Counted from the first letter of the stretch, positions 42,861 through 55,124 are shown. The stretch is 64,000 nt of DNA from Symbiodinium natans (GCA_905221605.1 CAJNDS010002632.1:1-64000); one strand, 5' to 3'. A program made the numbers and translations. The notes: generated by a model from the sequence alone, not told the origin.

Positions 42861-43984
42861 ATAGGGTTTAGGGTTTGTAGTGTTTAGGGTTTTATGGTTT
42901 AGGGTTTAGGGCTTAGGGTTTAGGGTTTGGGGTTTGGGGTTTAGGGTTTAGGGTTTTAGGGTTTAGGATTTAGGATTTAGGGTTTAGGGTTTCGGGTTTG
43001 GGGGTTCAGGGTTTAGGGATGAGGGTGCCCGAAACCCTATGGATGGCTGGAATTTCGAGGGGCACTGCACCTCGGACGCCCAAAACCCCTACACCCCTGA
43101 GCAGTAAGCGCCATGCCCTGAGCTCTAAACCCAAAATCCTAAACACCAAACGCCAAACCCTAAACCCCATAGTAGTGGGTCCAGAGGTTGAGGTCAAATA
43201 CCGAACCCCTCACCCTAAACCCCAAACCTTAACCCCAAACCCCAAAGCCTAAACCCCAATCCCTAAACCCTAAGCCCCAAACCCTAAACCCCCAAACCCT
43301 AAACCCCAAACCCTAAAACCCTAAAACCTAAAACCCTAAACCCTAAACCCCAAACCCTAAACCCCAAACCCTAAAACCCTAAACCCAGAACCCTGCTTTG
43401 GCTTTAGGGTTTCGGGCTGAGGGTCACCAAGCCTCGCAGAGCGCGGCATCCGAAGACACGGCCTCCAATCGGGGCCTGGAGCATGCCAAGGGTTTAGGGT
43501 TTAGGGTTAGGGTTTTTGGGTTTAGGGTTTAGGGTTTGGGGTTTAGGGTTTAGGGTTTCGGGTTTAGGGTTTCGGGTTCATGGTTTAAACAGTTCAGCGT
43601 TTCGGGTTTAGGCCGGTGGGTTTCGGGCTTATGGGGCCCATCCAAGTGGAATGGGTATGTGGAGTAGTGTGGTCTTCGGTTTTACAGAGGGCGTGTCTTA
43701 CTGGTTCAACCCTAAACCCTAAACACTCAACCCCACATACTGCCCGGAAGACAGGTAGGGAAGATACTTGGGCTTCTGCACTCGTGTTCAAAGTTGGGCC
43801 TTCCTACAAGCTGGCGCTTGCTTTGAAGGACCCTAAACCATAAACCGTACTGGAAAAGCAAGGTGAACTCCAGGTCTATGCTGAGAACCTAAAGTACTCG
43901 TAGCCCAAGCATAGGGATCTTACTGCAGGAGAAGACCCTTCCCGCCCCACTCGCATCAAGGATTCGACATATTGGAGGGCTTTA

Positions 43985-44422
43985 GGGTTTAGGCGCTTTT
44001 GGTTTAGGGTTTAGGGTTTAGGGTTTAGGGTTTAGGGTTTAGGGTTTAGGGTTTAGGGTTTAGGGTTTGGGGTCGGGCTCTCAGCAGCCAACCACCTTAC
44101 ACAGGCAAGCTGCTCTTCTTGTAGGTTGTACATGCAGCAAACCCTTGAGAGATGTATAGGGTTTAGGGTTTAGGGTTTAGGGTTTAGGGTTTCGGGTTTA
44201 GGGTTTAGGGTTTAGGGTTTAGGGTTTAGGGTTTAGGGTATAGAGAACTTACCTTGTAGTCCTTAATTGAATAAGTAGGGAACTTGGGACTTGGTAGCCC
44301 TATGTCCCCCTTTCATAACCCTTTTGAAGGGATTAGGTTTAGGGTTTAGGGTTTAGGGTTTAGGGTTTAGGGTTTAGGGTTTAGGGTTTAGGGTTTAGGG
44401 TTCAGGGTTTAGGGTTTAGGGC
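43985..44422 (+). repeat. Three TTTAGGG arrays in series
   Basis: Arrays at 43998-44068, 44158-44240 and 44335-44422, all in the same orientation, separated by 80-100 bp islands without a convincing exon. Confidence 0.95.
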
Positions 44423-44987
44423 GAAACCTGCAATTTGCAAACTCCCTGCTGAAAATCAGCAGCTTACAAGAAGGCAACATCTCAGGGATGTATGGGGTAC
44501 GCCTCAAAGGGGGTGGCAGCTGGTTGGGGAGAGCTTAGGGTTTAGGGGAACAAGGGGTAGGGGAGCCTTGGCCGTGCCACACAAGCCGGCCGGCCGGGCT
44601 CGTTTGGAGCTTTCCTTCATCCTACACCACGTGGGCTGTTCCCGAACTCCTGCTTGGGGTACCCAAAAAATGAGATACCAGAAGTTTCCCATATTAATAT
44701 TAACCCTAGAGTTTAGAGTTTAGGGTTTCGGGATTAGGAGCTTAATCGGAATACCCCTAGAAGGGACCAGAGTTTGGGGGTTAGGCCTCTTCTCCGGTGA
44801 TGGGTCAAGGAGCTTCCGCAAGAGAGTGATGAGCCTTGCTCTGCGACGCGGGCATTTTGGCATTATGGCGTGCAGTCATGGGTTCAGGGTTTAGGGTTTA
44901 GATTAATGATTTCAGGGGTCCGAACTCGGGATCAGGGTTTAGGGTTACCTGAGTGCATCCCAGGGCCCTACAAGCACAAATGGCTCA

Positions 44988-45062
44988 GAGAGAGGGAGAG
45001 GGAGAGGGACAGGGAGAGGGAGAGGGAGAGGGAGAGATGGAGAGAGGGAGAGAGTGAGCGAG
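44988..45062. repeat. GAGAGG microsatellite
   Basis: (GAGAGG)n-type purine tract, about 70 bp. Confidence 0.93.
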
Positions 45063-45292
45063 TGCATGAGATGACTGAGGAGAAGTTGCTAACCTGTCTC
45101 CGTTGGAAACCCCCGAATGCCCGACTGTGGGGGGCGCTAATCTTGGAATCTAAGCAGTAGCACGAACAGGGGTACTGCTGGTGATCCTGGGAAAACCGAG
45201 ACTTACTTGTAAGGGTTCAGAGCGCAGGGCTCAGGCTTTGTAATAATCCGGAATTGGGGAAAAGGGTACCGAATATCTAGCCAGCTTGGTAG

Positions 45293-45932
<640 letters not shown>

Positions 45933-46029
45933 AGTAGGTGCCGTGAATCAAATCCGTTAAGACTATAGAGGGAACCTAATTCCATGTTCTGAAGAGCCAG
46001 CAAAAAAGATCAGCCGAAAGCTACACCTC

Positions 46030-46130
46030 CACACCTCCAAAGACTAGACCCAAGACTAACCCAGGAGCAAAAAGAGCACCCTTTTTGGTTTAACGGTGCG
46101 TATAAGGACAGGGGAATAAGGCCTTATCTC
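46030..46130 (-). mobile_element. Diverged copy of the palindromic intron-end family
   Basis: Minus strand: GCCTTATTCCCCTGTCCTTATA, AAAAAGGGTGCTCTTTTTG, CTCCTGGGTTAGTCTTGGG, matching the family order. Next to a long CCCTAAA array. Confidence 0.45.
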
Positions 46131-46131
46131 C

Positions 46132-46232
46132 TAAACCCTAAACCCTAAACCCTAAACCCTAAACCCTAAACCCTAAACCCTAAACCCTAAACCCTAAACC
46201 CTAAACCCTAAACCCTAAACCCTAAACCCTGA
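46132..46232 (-). repeat. CCCTAAA array
   Basis: About 14 units. Confidence 0.96.
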
Positions 46233-46237
46233 CCAAG

Positions 46238-46325
46238 TCACTCCAGATCCGCGTCGCCTGCCGTTTCCAGGCGCACGGGCATGTTGCGTGCAATGTTTTT
46301 ACCTTGGCAGGTGGTTCTTCGCACA
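46238..46325 (-). CDS. Candidate exon, unknown protein
   Basis: Minus-strand frame TTCQGKNIARNMPVRLETAG then DADLE and a stop; other frames are open too. Weak. Confidence 0.25.
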
Positions 46326-47329
46326 GGTTTAGGGTTTAGGGTTTAAGGTTTAGGGTTTAGGGTTTAGGGTTTAGGGCCCTAATTGAACACCGAACAATAA
46401 ACCCCAGATGTATCACTGTCCAATAAACTCGACACCCTGTTAGCCCTGAACCTGAATAGGGGGTTGGTTTAAGGGTGGGGAAACTGTATGGCATCTTGCT
46501 CTGCGATTTAGGAGTTAGGATCCTGATCCAAGCTTGGCGACTGAGGGTACCGAAATGACAATGGGTTTAAGGTTTAGGGTTTAGGGTTTAGGGTTTAGGG
46601 TTTGGGGTATTAGGGTTTAGGGGACTTCTCTGGGCAGCGTGCAGATGTCATCTGGGCTGTCGCCGAACGGATGTCCTGGGGCAGCAGATTTCTCAGAGGA
46701 TGGAGCCGGTTTAGGGTTTAGGGTTTAGGGTTTAGGGTTTAGGGAGACCAACCCGTTGCCGAAGTTCAAAGTGCTCAAACCCCTAGAGTACTCTAACTCT
46801 CATCCCAAACGCGAAAAAAGCATCCAGTCAGCAGAAGAGCAACCACAACCCCCCAGGCCCAGAACCCCAAGCCCTCCTTGCTGGAAGCTTCTTCTAGGGT
46901 TACTAAACCCTAAACCCTAAACCCTAAACCCTAAACCTTAAGCCGCTGGGCTTCCTAGGAAACTTGCTGGCTCACTTTGGCGCGGGGAAAAGGGCACCAT
47001 TTCGGGCCTAGGGAGTCTGTGATTCAGGCTTTGAAGCGGTTTCTGGGGTTTAGGGTTTAGGGTTTAGGGTTTAGGGTTTAGGGTTTACGGTACCAAGGAC
47101 AACATCCCAAGCACGAACAACATAAACCTAAACCTTGAAGAAGCCTATATGACCCATGGTTGTTATTTCGAATATACACTCACAAAGACCATTTTCAAAG
47201 ACCCTACTTCATATGAATAACTCTTCAGAGTGTTGGAGCTCAGGGCCGGATGATGAGTTGGAACGGATCTGCAGACCCCAAGCCCCTACGCCCTAAGCCC
47301 CTAAGCCCCTAAGCCCCTAAGCCCCTGCG

Positions 47330-47431
47330 CCCTAAACCCTAAACCCTAAACCCTAAACCCTAAACCCTAAACCCTAAACCCTAAACCCTAAACCCTAAAC
47401 CCTAAACCCTAAACCCTAAACCCTAAACCCT
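47330..47431 (-). repeat. CCCTAAA array
   Basis: About 14 perfect units preceded by CCCCTAAG variants. Confidence 0.96.
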
Positions 47432-47529
47432 ACAGGTGGTTAAGTGTAGAGTTCAGTTTAGGGTTGGTGGTTAGAGTCTAGGCTATTTAGGCTTTCAGGG
47501 TTTGAGGGTTAGGGTTTACAATGTATAGG

Positions 47530-47872
47530 TTCCCTAAACCCTAAACCCTAAACCCTAAACCCCAAGCCCTAAACCCTAAACCCTAAACCCCAAACCCTAA
47601 ACCCTAAACCCCAAACCCTAAACCCTAAACCCTAAACCCCAAACCCTAAACCCTGAACCCCAAGCCGTAAAACCATAAACCCTAAACCCCAAACCCCAAA
47701 CCTCAAACCCTAAACCCTAAACCCCAAACCCTAAACCCTAAACCCCAAGCCCTAAACCCTAAACCCCAAACCCTAAACCCTAAACCCCAAACCCTAAACC
47801 CTAAACCCCAAACCCTAAACCCTAAACCCTAAACCCCAAACCCTAAACCCTAAACCCTAAACCTCAAACCTT
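47530..47872 (-). repeat. CCCTAAA/CCCCAAA higher-order array
   Basis: About 48 units in which a CCCCAAA (or CCCCAAG) unit recurs after every two to three CCCTAAA units, giving a 21-28 bp higher-order period. Confidence 0.94.
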
Positions 47873-47881
47873 TGCAGAACT

Positions 47882-47945
47882 CGGAACCGAGGCCTCCCAA
47901 GAGGGCCGTCGCAGCAACGGCGCCCAGCTGCCAAGCGTCCTCATG
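47882..47945 (-). CDS. Candidate exon with hydrophobic segment
   Basis: Minus-strand frame THEDAWQLGAVAATALLGGL then GSE. Short; composition plausible. Confidence 0.36.
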
Positions 47946-47947
47946 TG

Positions 47948-48110
47948 TTGGGGGGTTTAGGGTTTAGGGTTTAGGGTTTAGGGCTAGGGTTTAGGGTTTA
48001 GGGTTTAGGGTTTAGGGTTTAGGGTTTAGGGTTTAGGGTTTAGGGTTTGGGGTTTAGGGTTTAGGGTTTAGGGTTTAGGGTTTAGGGTTTAGGGTTTAGG
48101 GGTTTTGGGG
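47948..48110 (+). repeat. TTTAGGG array
   Basis: About 22 units. With 47530-47872 it forms head-to-head arrays separated by one 65-bp island. Confidence 0.96.
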
Positions 48111-48444
48111 TTTTGGGGTTTGGGTTTGGGTTTGGGTGACGGTTTGGGGTTTGGGTGACGGTTTGGGGGATCCAGAGCTGGTGGCTTTGGCTTTAGGGTT
48201 TAAGGTTCATAAGGTTTGAAGGGGTTTAGGGTTTCAGGGTTTATGGGGTTTATGGGGTTTATAGGCTTCATCGGGGGTTGAAAGGGGCGTGGGGTTTTAG
48301 GTTTTTTTTGCGGTCTGTGGGGGTTTGTAGTTTACAGTGTTCATAAGGATTAAAGGGTTTAGGGTTGATGGGGTTTATGGGGATTTCTAGGTTTTATGGG
48401 GTTTATGGGGATTGTAGGGTTCTCTTAGGATTGATAGCTTAGGG

Positions 48445-48667
48445 TTCGGGTTTAGGGTTTAGGGTTTAGGGTTTAGGGTTTAGGGTTTAGGGTTTAGGGT
48501 TTAGGGTTTAGGGTTTAGGGTTTAGGGTTTAGGGTTTAGGGTTTAGGGTTTAGGGTTTAGGGTTTAGGGTTTATGGTTAGGGTTTAGGGTTTAGGGTTTA
48601 GGGTTTAGGGTTTAGGGTTTAGGGTTTAGGGTTTAGGGTTTAGGGTTTAGGGTTTAGGGTTTAGGGT
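48445..48667 (+). repeat. Longest perfect TTTAGGG array
   Basis: About 31 units with only one or two variants (TTTATGG, TTAGGG), so recently formed or homogenised. Confidence 0.97.
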
Positions 48668-48864
48668 ATCTTGGGTGTGTGGGATTTGTCTAGAGTGGGT
48701 CGATTGCACTGCGCACACCCCAAGTGCCAAAAGCAACCAACGCGCATGAACAAGGGTTTAGGGTTTAGGGTGTTTAAGGGTCGAAGGTTCCCCCAAGCTC
48801 AAGCCCCTACGTGTTTAGGGTTTGAGGTTTAATGAACAATCGACCCTGAAACCGTAAACCCAGA

Positions 48865-48953
48865 GCCCTAAACCCTAAACCCTAAACCCTAAACCCTGAA
48901 CCCTGAACCCTAAACCCTAAACCCTAAACCCTAAACCCTAAACCCTAAACCCT
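48865..48953 (-). repeat. CCCTAAA array
   Basis: About 13 units. Confidence 0.95.
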
Positions 48954-48957
48954 GAGG

Positions 48958-49045
48958 TAGTCGAGCTGCGACGGCAAAGAGGTCGACGCCAAGGGCCTCT
49001 CTCGCAGGGGGCTCGCCGATCATCAACGAGAGGACTCTGCCCTAC
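48958..49045 (-). CDS. Candidate exon, unknown protein
   Basis: Minus-strand frame RVLSLMIGEPPAREALGVDL then FAVAARLPQ. Protein-like, unassigned. Confidence 0.42.
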
Positions 49046-49696
49046 AAAAACCGGGTTTAGGGTTTAGGGTTTCGGGTTTCGGGTTTCGGGTTTAAGGGGA
49101 TCGGGTTTCTACAAACCCGACTACAAACCCACAAACCCTACAAAAAGCAAAACAACAACAACCTACAAACCCTGAAAGCTGTAAACCTTTGGGGGGGGTT
49201 TACCGGCAAGCTTTTGGGCACATAGGGCTTCCAGAGCTGCAGGGGCTTTTGGACGTAGGAGTTGGGGCTCAGAACTTGCTCAGACACCAGGCAAGGGGCT
49301 TTAGAGTTTGGGGTGTAGGGTTTAGGGCGTTAGAGTTTGGGGCTTTTAGAGTTTCAGATTGTGAATTCAAGGTTTACGGACCACTCCCCCCTGCATCTAT
49401 CACGAGGCAGCTGATCAATCGCCTCCCTGACACAGTCACAAGCTACTACCCCGCAAACCACTACACCCTGCAAGCCTAAACCCAAAACCCTCAAAACCCT
49501 AAACCTTAAACCCTCAACCCTAAACCCCTGAACCCCTGAACCCCTAAACCCCAAACCCTAAACCCTAAACCTCAAACCCTAAACCCTAAACCCTTCAAAC
49601 CCCAAAAGACCCCTCCCTCCCCTAAAGCCGCTGCCTGTGCGGCCCCAGTACTTCCGGGGCTTCCTTTCTCAGGGCTGAGATGGGCCTAGGGGGGGT

Positions 49697-49850
49697 TCGG
49701 GTTTAGGGTTTAGGGTTTAGGGTTTAGGGTTTAGGGTTTAGGGTTTAGGGTTTAGGGTTTAGGGTTTAGGGTTTAGGGTTTAGGGTTAAGGGTTTGGGGT
49801 TTAGGGTTTAGGGTTTAGGGTTTAGGGTTTTGAGGGCTTAGTTTAGGGTT
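49697..49850 (+). repeat. TTTAGGG array
   Basis: About 20 units with minor variants. Confidence 0.95.
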
Positions 49851-50599
49851 TGGGGTTTAGGGTGAAGGGTTTGGGCTTTGGGGTTAAGGGTTTGGGTTTA
49901 GGGGGTTTAGGGGGTTTTGGGGTTTTGGGGTTTGCGGATATGGGTTTGGGGTTTAGGGTTTGGGGTTTAGGGTTTCTGTTGGCGGGCTGTGTGCTATGTC
50001 TTTGCTTGTTCTTGAGGGCGCAAGGCTTGAACTCTGGGGTTCGGGGTGGAAAGCTTGGTTTTGGTCGACCATGTACCGTAGCTTAGGGTTTAGGGTTTAG
50101 GGTCTAGGTTAGGGTTTAGGGTTTAGGGTTTTGGGTTTAGGGGCGCTGTTGCTGCGACTACTCTCTTGGGAGGGTTTAGGGTTTAGAGCCTACGGTTTTG
50201 GGGCTTCCTAAAGCCTGAACCCTATAAGGCTTCGGGGCTTCAATAAACCCACCCTAAACCCTAAAGCCTAAAGCCTAAACCCCTAAATAACCCTGAGCAC
50301 GCTTGTGGAGCGCTTCACATGAAAGCATGCCCTCAGCATCGAGCAGGCCGTGCTGCTAACCCGGTTTAGGGCTTAGGGCTTAGGTTTAGTGTTTAGGGTT
50401 TCGAGTTTAGGATTTAGGGTTGAGTGTTTAGGGTTTAGGGCTTAGCTTGCTAACCTACAGCGGACACACGGAATGGGGAGCATCTGTGCCTTCAGCGAAC
50501 CCTTCATGTTTGGTGGCAAAGCATACTTCAAGTGCGGGGGGGGGGGGGGACTTTTGGTTTAGGGTTTAGGGTTTAGGGTTTAGAAGGCCTGGTTCAGGG

Positions 50600-50876
50600 C
50601 CGTCTCAAGCCCTGTTCATGCCCTGGCCCTGATCCCTGACCTGGAAGAGCTGGTCTCCATGACCTTGCACTTGTGGAGCAGATACCCCAGATCTAACTCC
50701 TTCTCGAGCACTTTGTGGAGACGGAAGCTGAGGTTCTTGACACTCCAGCTTGGGAAGCACATCTCCTCAGGTTCTCGTCAAGCTGCAGGGCGAGCTTGTG
50801 GTTCAGCGCAGCCACGTACTTCTCGTGTTCCGCAGAAGCCCGCTTCGCCGCAGCCTCCTCGTACTTTACAAAACCC
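50600..50876 (-). CDS. Candidate coding stretch, coiled-coil-like protein
   Basis: Minus strand reads KYEEAAAKRASAEHEKYVAA then LNHKLALQLDENLRR (about 50766-50872), followed after a frame change by SVKNLSFRLHKVLEKELDLG and YLLHKCKVMETSSS to a stop near 50610. The two parts share a Lys/Glu/Leu-rich helical character typical of a coiled coil. The frame change near 50750 may be a one-base error, a tiny intron or decay. Function unknown; the plus-strand frame is the shadow. Confidence 0.52.
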
Positions 50877-51019
50877 CCTTATCAACCCTAAACCTTTGAC
50901 ACTACACCCTAAACCCTAAACCCCAAACCCTAAACCCTAACGCCTGAACCCTAAACCCGCAAACCCCAAACCCAACCTCCAAGTCCTCAAGAGCCCCAGA
51001 GAGCCCCAACCAACCCTGG

Positions 51020-51292
51020 AGCTCCTAAACCCTAAACCCTAAACCCTAAACGCTAAACGCTAAACGCTAAACCCTAACCCTAAACCCTAAACCCTAAACC
51101 CTAAACCCTAAACCCTAAACCCTAACCCTAAACCCTAAACCCTAAACCCTAAACCCTAAACCCTAAACCCTAAACCCTAAACCCTAAACCCTAAACCCTA
51201 AACCCTAAACCCAACCCTAAACCCTAAACCCTAAACCCTAACCTAAACCTAAACCCTAAACCCTAAACCCTAAACCCTAAAACCCTAAACCT
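51020..51292 (-). repeat. CCCTAAA array
   Basis: About 38 units with a block of CGCTAAA variants near 51050. Confidence 0.96.
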
Positions 51293-51358
51293 GGAGCTGA
51301 GCCTGTGCCCGGCTGGGGCGTCTTGCGTGATGCTTCTGGCAGTTGTTGGGGCTTGGGG

Positions 51359-51362
<4 letters not shown>

Positions 51363-51400
<38 letters not shown>
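51363..51400. repeat. 38-bp poly(G) run
   Basis: Uninterrupted G run directly after TTTAG, followed by a (GGGTTGA)n block at 51424-51490. Might be a telomere-type slippage product or an assembly artefact. Confidence 0.95.
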
Positions 51401-51401
<1 letters not shown>

Positions 51402-51428
51402 CAGGGTTTAGGGTTTTGGGTTTAGGGT

Positions 51429-51480
<52 letters not shown>

Positions 51481-51617
51481 AGTTGAGGGTTTAGGGTCAT
51501 CTCCCTGCGGATATCGACATGAGGACCTGGGGGAGAGCACGCAAGAAGACATTTGTGTCGTAGAGCCCTGAAAGCCGCGAATCACCCAGTGAACCCTCAA
51601 AAGCCCTGCAAAAAACC

Positions 51618-51690
51618 CAGGGTTTAGGGTTTAGGGTTTAGGGTTTAGGGTTTAGGGTTTAGGGTTTAGGGTTTAGGGTTTAGGGTTAGG
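51618..51690 (+). repeat. TTTAGGG array
   Basis: About 10 units. Confidence 0.95.
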
Positions 51691-52017
51691 GTACAACCCT
51701 AAACCCTAAAACCCCCTGGCCTGAACCTCCGGTGGGTGCCATACCGCCCACTCCGAGAAGTCTCCGTCCTGGTTTGGTGTTTAGGGTTTAGGCTTTGGGG
51801 TTTAGGGTTTCGGGCTTTGGGTCTAGGGTTTGGGGTTTAAGGCATTTAGGGTTTCAAGGTTTAGGGCTTGATTAGGGGACCGATTTGAAGAATTTCCTGG
51901 GTTTCTATGTTATCAGTTCAGTCCCTATGTACCCATTTCAGGGCACCCTAATTAAACTTGGACAAGGGCACAGGGACAGGGTTGATGGTTTGGGGTTAAG
52001 GGACCATTGAGTCGCTC

Positions 52018-52152
52018 TCTCTCTCTCTCGGTTTAGGGTTTAGGGTTTAGGGTTTAGGGTTTAGGGTTTAGGGTTTAGGGTTTAGGGTTTAGGGTTTAGG
52101 GTTTAGGGTTTAGGGTTTAGGGTTTAGGGTTTAGGGTTTCTCTCTCTCTCTG
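52018..52152 (+). repeat. TTTAGGG array embedded in a CT microsatellite
   Basis: Sixteen perfect units (about 52030-52139) are flanked on both sides by (CT)n tracts (52015-52028 and 52139-52152). The array appears to have been inserted in a pre-existing CT microsatellite. Confidence 0.9.
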
Positions 52153-52557
52153 TCCGCGAAACACAAACCTTCATAAGGTTGCCTTTGTCAGAGAAGGGCT
52201 TAGTGTTTAGGGTTGTATGTTTAGGGTTTGGGGTTTGTTGTTTGGGATTGAGGAATTGGGGTTTAGGGAGTAGGCATCCTTATACAAGGGATGCCGAGGA
52301 ACGCCCGCAAACAAGATCTCTGACACAACAGCCAGACCGTCCACAAAGCAATGACGCCACTCCTAACCCCTAAACCCTAAAGACCCCTAACCCGATACCT
52401 TACTGTAAACCCGGGTAGGGTTTAGAGCAACTAAGGAGTTGGGGACCGGTAGGCCTTGTCACCTTCAATCTCTTGTGAAACCCTAAAACCCTAAAAACCC
52501 TAAAAACCCTAAACCCTAAGCCCTAACCCCTAACCCGAAACCTCCACACTGGGGGGG

Positions 52558-52640
52558 GGCTCCTTCTCGGACCAGCCCCGCTTCAGGGCCATCAGGGTCC
52601 GCAGCTTCGGGAGGAAGTCCGCCAGACGAAACCTGAATCG
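52558..52640 (-). CDS. Candidate exon, unknown protein
   Basis: Minus-strand frame FRFRLADFLPKLRTLMALKR then GWSEKE. Amphipathic basic helix; good candidate, unassigned. Confidence 0.46.
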
Positions 52641-52722
52641 GTTTAGGGTTTAGGGTTTAGGGTTTAGGGTTTAGGGTTTAGGGTTTAGGGTTTAGGGTTT
52701 AGGGTTTAGGGTTTAGGGTTTA
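52640..52722 (+). repeat. TTTAGGG array
   Basis: About 12 units. Confidence 0.96.
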
Positions 52723-53420
52723 GAATTTGGGGTTAGGGGTTAGGGTTTATAGGCCCCAGGCCTAAAGCCTAAAGCTTAGGCTTTAGGGTTTGGGCTTTAT
52801 GGTTCGGCGTCTCTGCAAGAGCTATAGGGCCACAGGGTTTAGGGTTTACGGTTTAGGGTTTGGAAGGCTTGCATGGCTTGTACAGCGCTCAGGCATCAGG
52901 GTCAGGAGACTATGGCGCGCATACTTGCCAGGGTTATGGTAAACCCGCAACCCCCCGGGTGGTGTGCGATAAAGGGTTTAGGCTTGTAAACCCTAAACCC
53001 TAAACCCTAGACCCTAAACGCTAAGCCTGTAGAAGCACGGGGTTGCGGCTTGGGGTGTAATATCGGATTTAGGGTTCAGGCTTCGGGCTTATTGTTTTGG
53101 ATTTTGTTTCAATTTTAGGGTTTAGGGTTTAGGGATTAGGGTGGGTTTAGGGTTCAGGGTCTATGGGGTTTAGAAATAACGCTTCCAGGCAGCGTGAAGC
53201 GGCTGTTCTTCTCCACCGTGACGGAGAGCGGGTTGAGGCAAGTGTGGGCAACACCTCGGAAAACCCAAAGCCTTATACTCGACCATGCCTCCACCCTATA
53301 CTCAAAACCCGACATTTAGGGTTTGGGTTTAGGTTTAGGGTTTAGGGTTCAGGGTTCAGGGTTCAGGGCTTAGGGTTAAGGGTTCAGGGTCTAACCCTTG
53401 TCAACCTTAGCCCTCAGCTA

Positions 53421-53949
53421 CAGTGACAGCACTGATTAAGAAATCATTGGATTAAGAAACGAGCATGCTCGCGGCTGGATCCCGGATTAAAAATGCGAAA
53501 ATTGAGAGCAAGACTAAATTAAGAAACCGAGGGGCTGGATTTCCTAAATTTAAGAAATTGAGGGCTTGGATTTCTCAAATTTAAGAAATCGAGGGGGGTG
53601 GGGTGGGGGGGCAGTCCGGAAAATTAAGAATTTCACACCGGGGGGGTGGGGTGGGGCAGGACCCCAAAACCCTTACATTTAAGAAATTGAGGTTAAGGAT
53701 TCGAGCGGCCGGATTGCCCATTGAAGGGGAGCGCCCAATAAAGAACTTGGGCGATCAGCCTAATGGATAAGGCGTCGCCTTACTAATTGACGTTGCCAGT
53801 TCGAATACCATTAAGAAATTCGTTAAGAAACCGAGGGTACCCTCACAAGTGTGGAGGCTATAATTCCGGAAATTGAGCGGGCTTCGTAATTAAGAAACCG
53901 AGGGTACCCTCGCCAAAACTTAGAGGTTTCTTATCCAGCGCTGTCACTG
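53421..53949. mobile_element. 529-bp TIR element with TA duplication
   Basis: The ends are CAGTGACAGC and GCTGTCACTG, each next to TA (53419-53420, 53950-53951). The inverted match extends to about 27 bp (CAGTGACAGCACTG-ATTAAGAAA versus CAGTGACAGCGCTGGATAAGAAA). CAGT-type ends with TA target duplication fit a non-autonomous Tc1/mariner-like element (MITE). The interior repeats AATTAAGAAACCGAGG and GAGGGTACCCTC several times and has no transposase. There are no heptamers inside. Confidence 0.8.
53747..53812 (+). pseudogene. tRNA-like fragment inside the TIR element
   Basis: Contains an A-box-like CAGCCTAATGGATAAGGC and a B-box-like CAGTTCGAATACC at tRNA spacing, closest to an arginine-type tRNA D-arm. 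The acceptor stem and T stem do not pair, so it is not a functional tRNA, but it could be a pol III promoter remnant. Confidence 0.6.
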
Positions 53950-54399
53950 TACTCAAAGTCCTCAACAAACCAAACCGAAAAGCCACAACCCGAACCCTAA
54001 AGCCCATTAAAGGCGTGCCTGTGCACCCGACAACCCCCCCGGAAGAACGTTAAGCCCTGAACCGCAGAGACTGGAAGGCCCGAGAGTTTCGGGTTTGTAG
54101 TTTAGCTTGGGGCTTAGGGATTAGGGTTTAGGGTTTAGGGTTTGGGGTTTAGGGTTTTAGGGCTTAAGGATTAGGGTTTAGCGTAGATGAATAAACTCTA
54201 GAACGACCCTAACGCCTAAGACCCAAGCCAAAGCCCTGAACCCCAACAGTTTTAAACATGCCCAACCATCCGCACCGGAAATCCCTGGGCCCCAATGAGT
54301 AAACTCAGGGAAAAGGGTATAGGGTTTGGGGTTTAGGGTATAAGACTTAGGTTTAGGATTACGGATTTAGGGCCTTGAAGCCCTGCCACCCTAAAGCCC

Positions 54400-54480
54400 G
54401 TTCCGCCTCCTCCGTGCAGCTTCGCAAGGTCTGCAGCAACTTGCCGGAGCAGAGCTTTGGCCTCGCGAGGCGTCTCTGCC
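54400..54480 (-). CDS. Candidate exon, helical protein
   Basis: Minus-strand frame NLAETPREAKALLRQVAADL then AKLHGGG: amphipathic helix. Unassigned. Confidence 0.45.
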
Positions 54481-55124
54481 AGGTTAGGCTTCTTTAGTTC
54501 TTTGGGGCTTCAGGATGTAGGGTCTGGGGCTTAAAGCCCCACACAACTATCCCTAAACCCTACACCCTACAGCCCTGAACCCTTTGAAGGGTGGGGAGGA
54601 CATTAAGAATGGGCCAGCATGTCCGCTATCCCCCCAAACCCACAAACCCCTAAAACCCTGAACCCTGCATTGCAACCACGGGTTGCTCATGCTTACCTGC
54701 ATAGGGTTAGGGATTTAGGGTTTTCTTGGCTTAGGGCGCCATGAACCCTAAACTCAAGCTCCAAAGGCAATGTGCCCTAAACTCCAAACCCCAAACCCCG
54801 AACACCAAACCCCAAACCCTAAACCCTCAACCCTAAACTCCAAACCCCAAACCCCAAACCATAAACCCTAAACCCCAAACCCTATATAAGCCCACAAGGG
54901 CCACAAGCCACGACAAGTCGGCGGTAACCGACGAATGCTCGACCCACTGAAGGAGCACTTCTGCGTGTATGTTTGCGACGAAAACCCTTAAACCCGAAAC
55001 CCTAAGCCCTAAGCCCTAAGCCCGAAACCCTAAACCCTAAACCCTAAACCCTAACCCTAAACCCTCAACCCTAAACCCTAAACCCTAGCCCTAAACCCTA
55101 AACCCTTACGAGGGGCTTCAGGGC

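Noticed and set aside
53747-53812. Functional tRNA-Arg gene
   Set aside because: A and B boxes are recognisable but acceptor and T stems do not pair.
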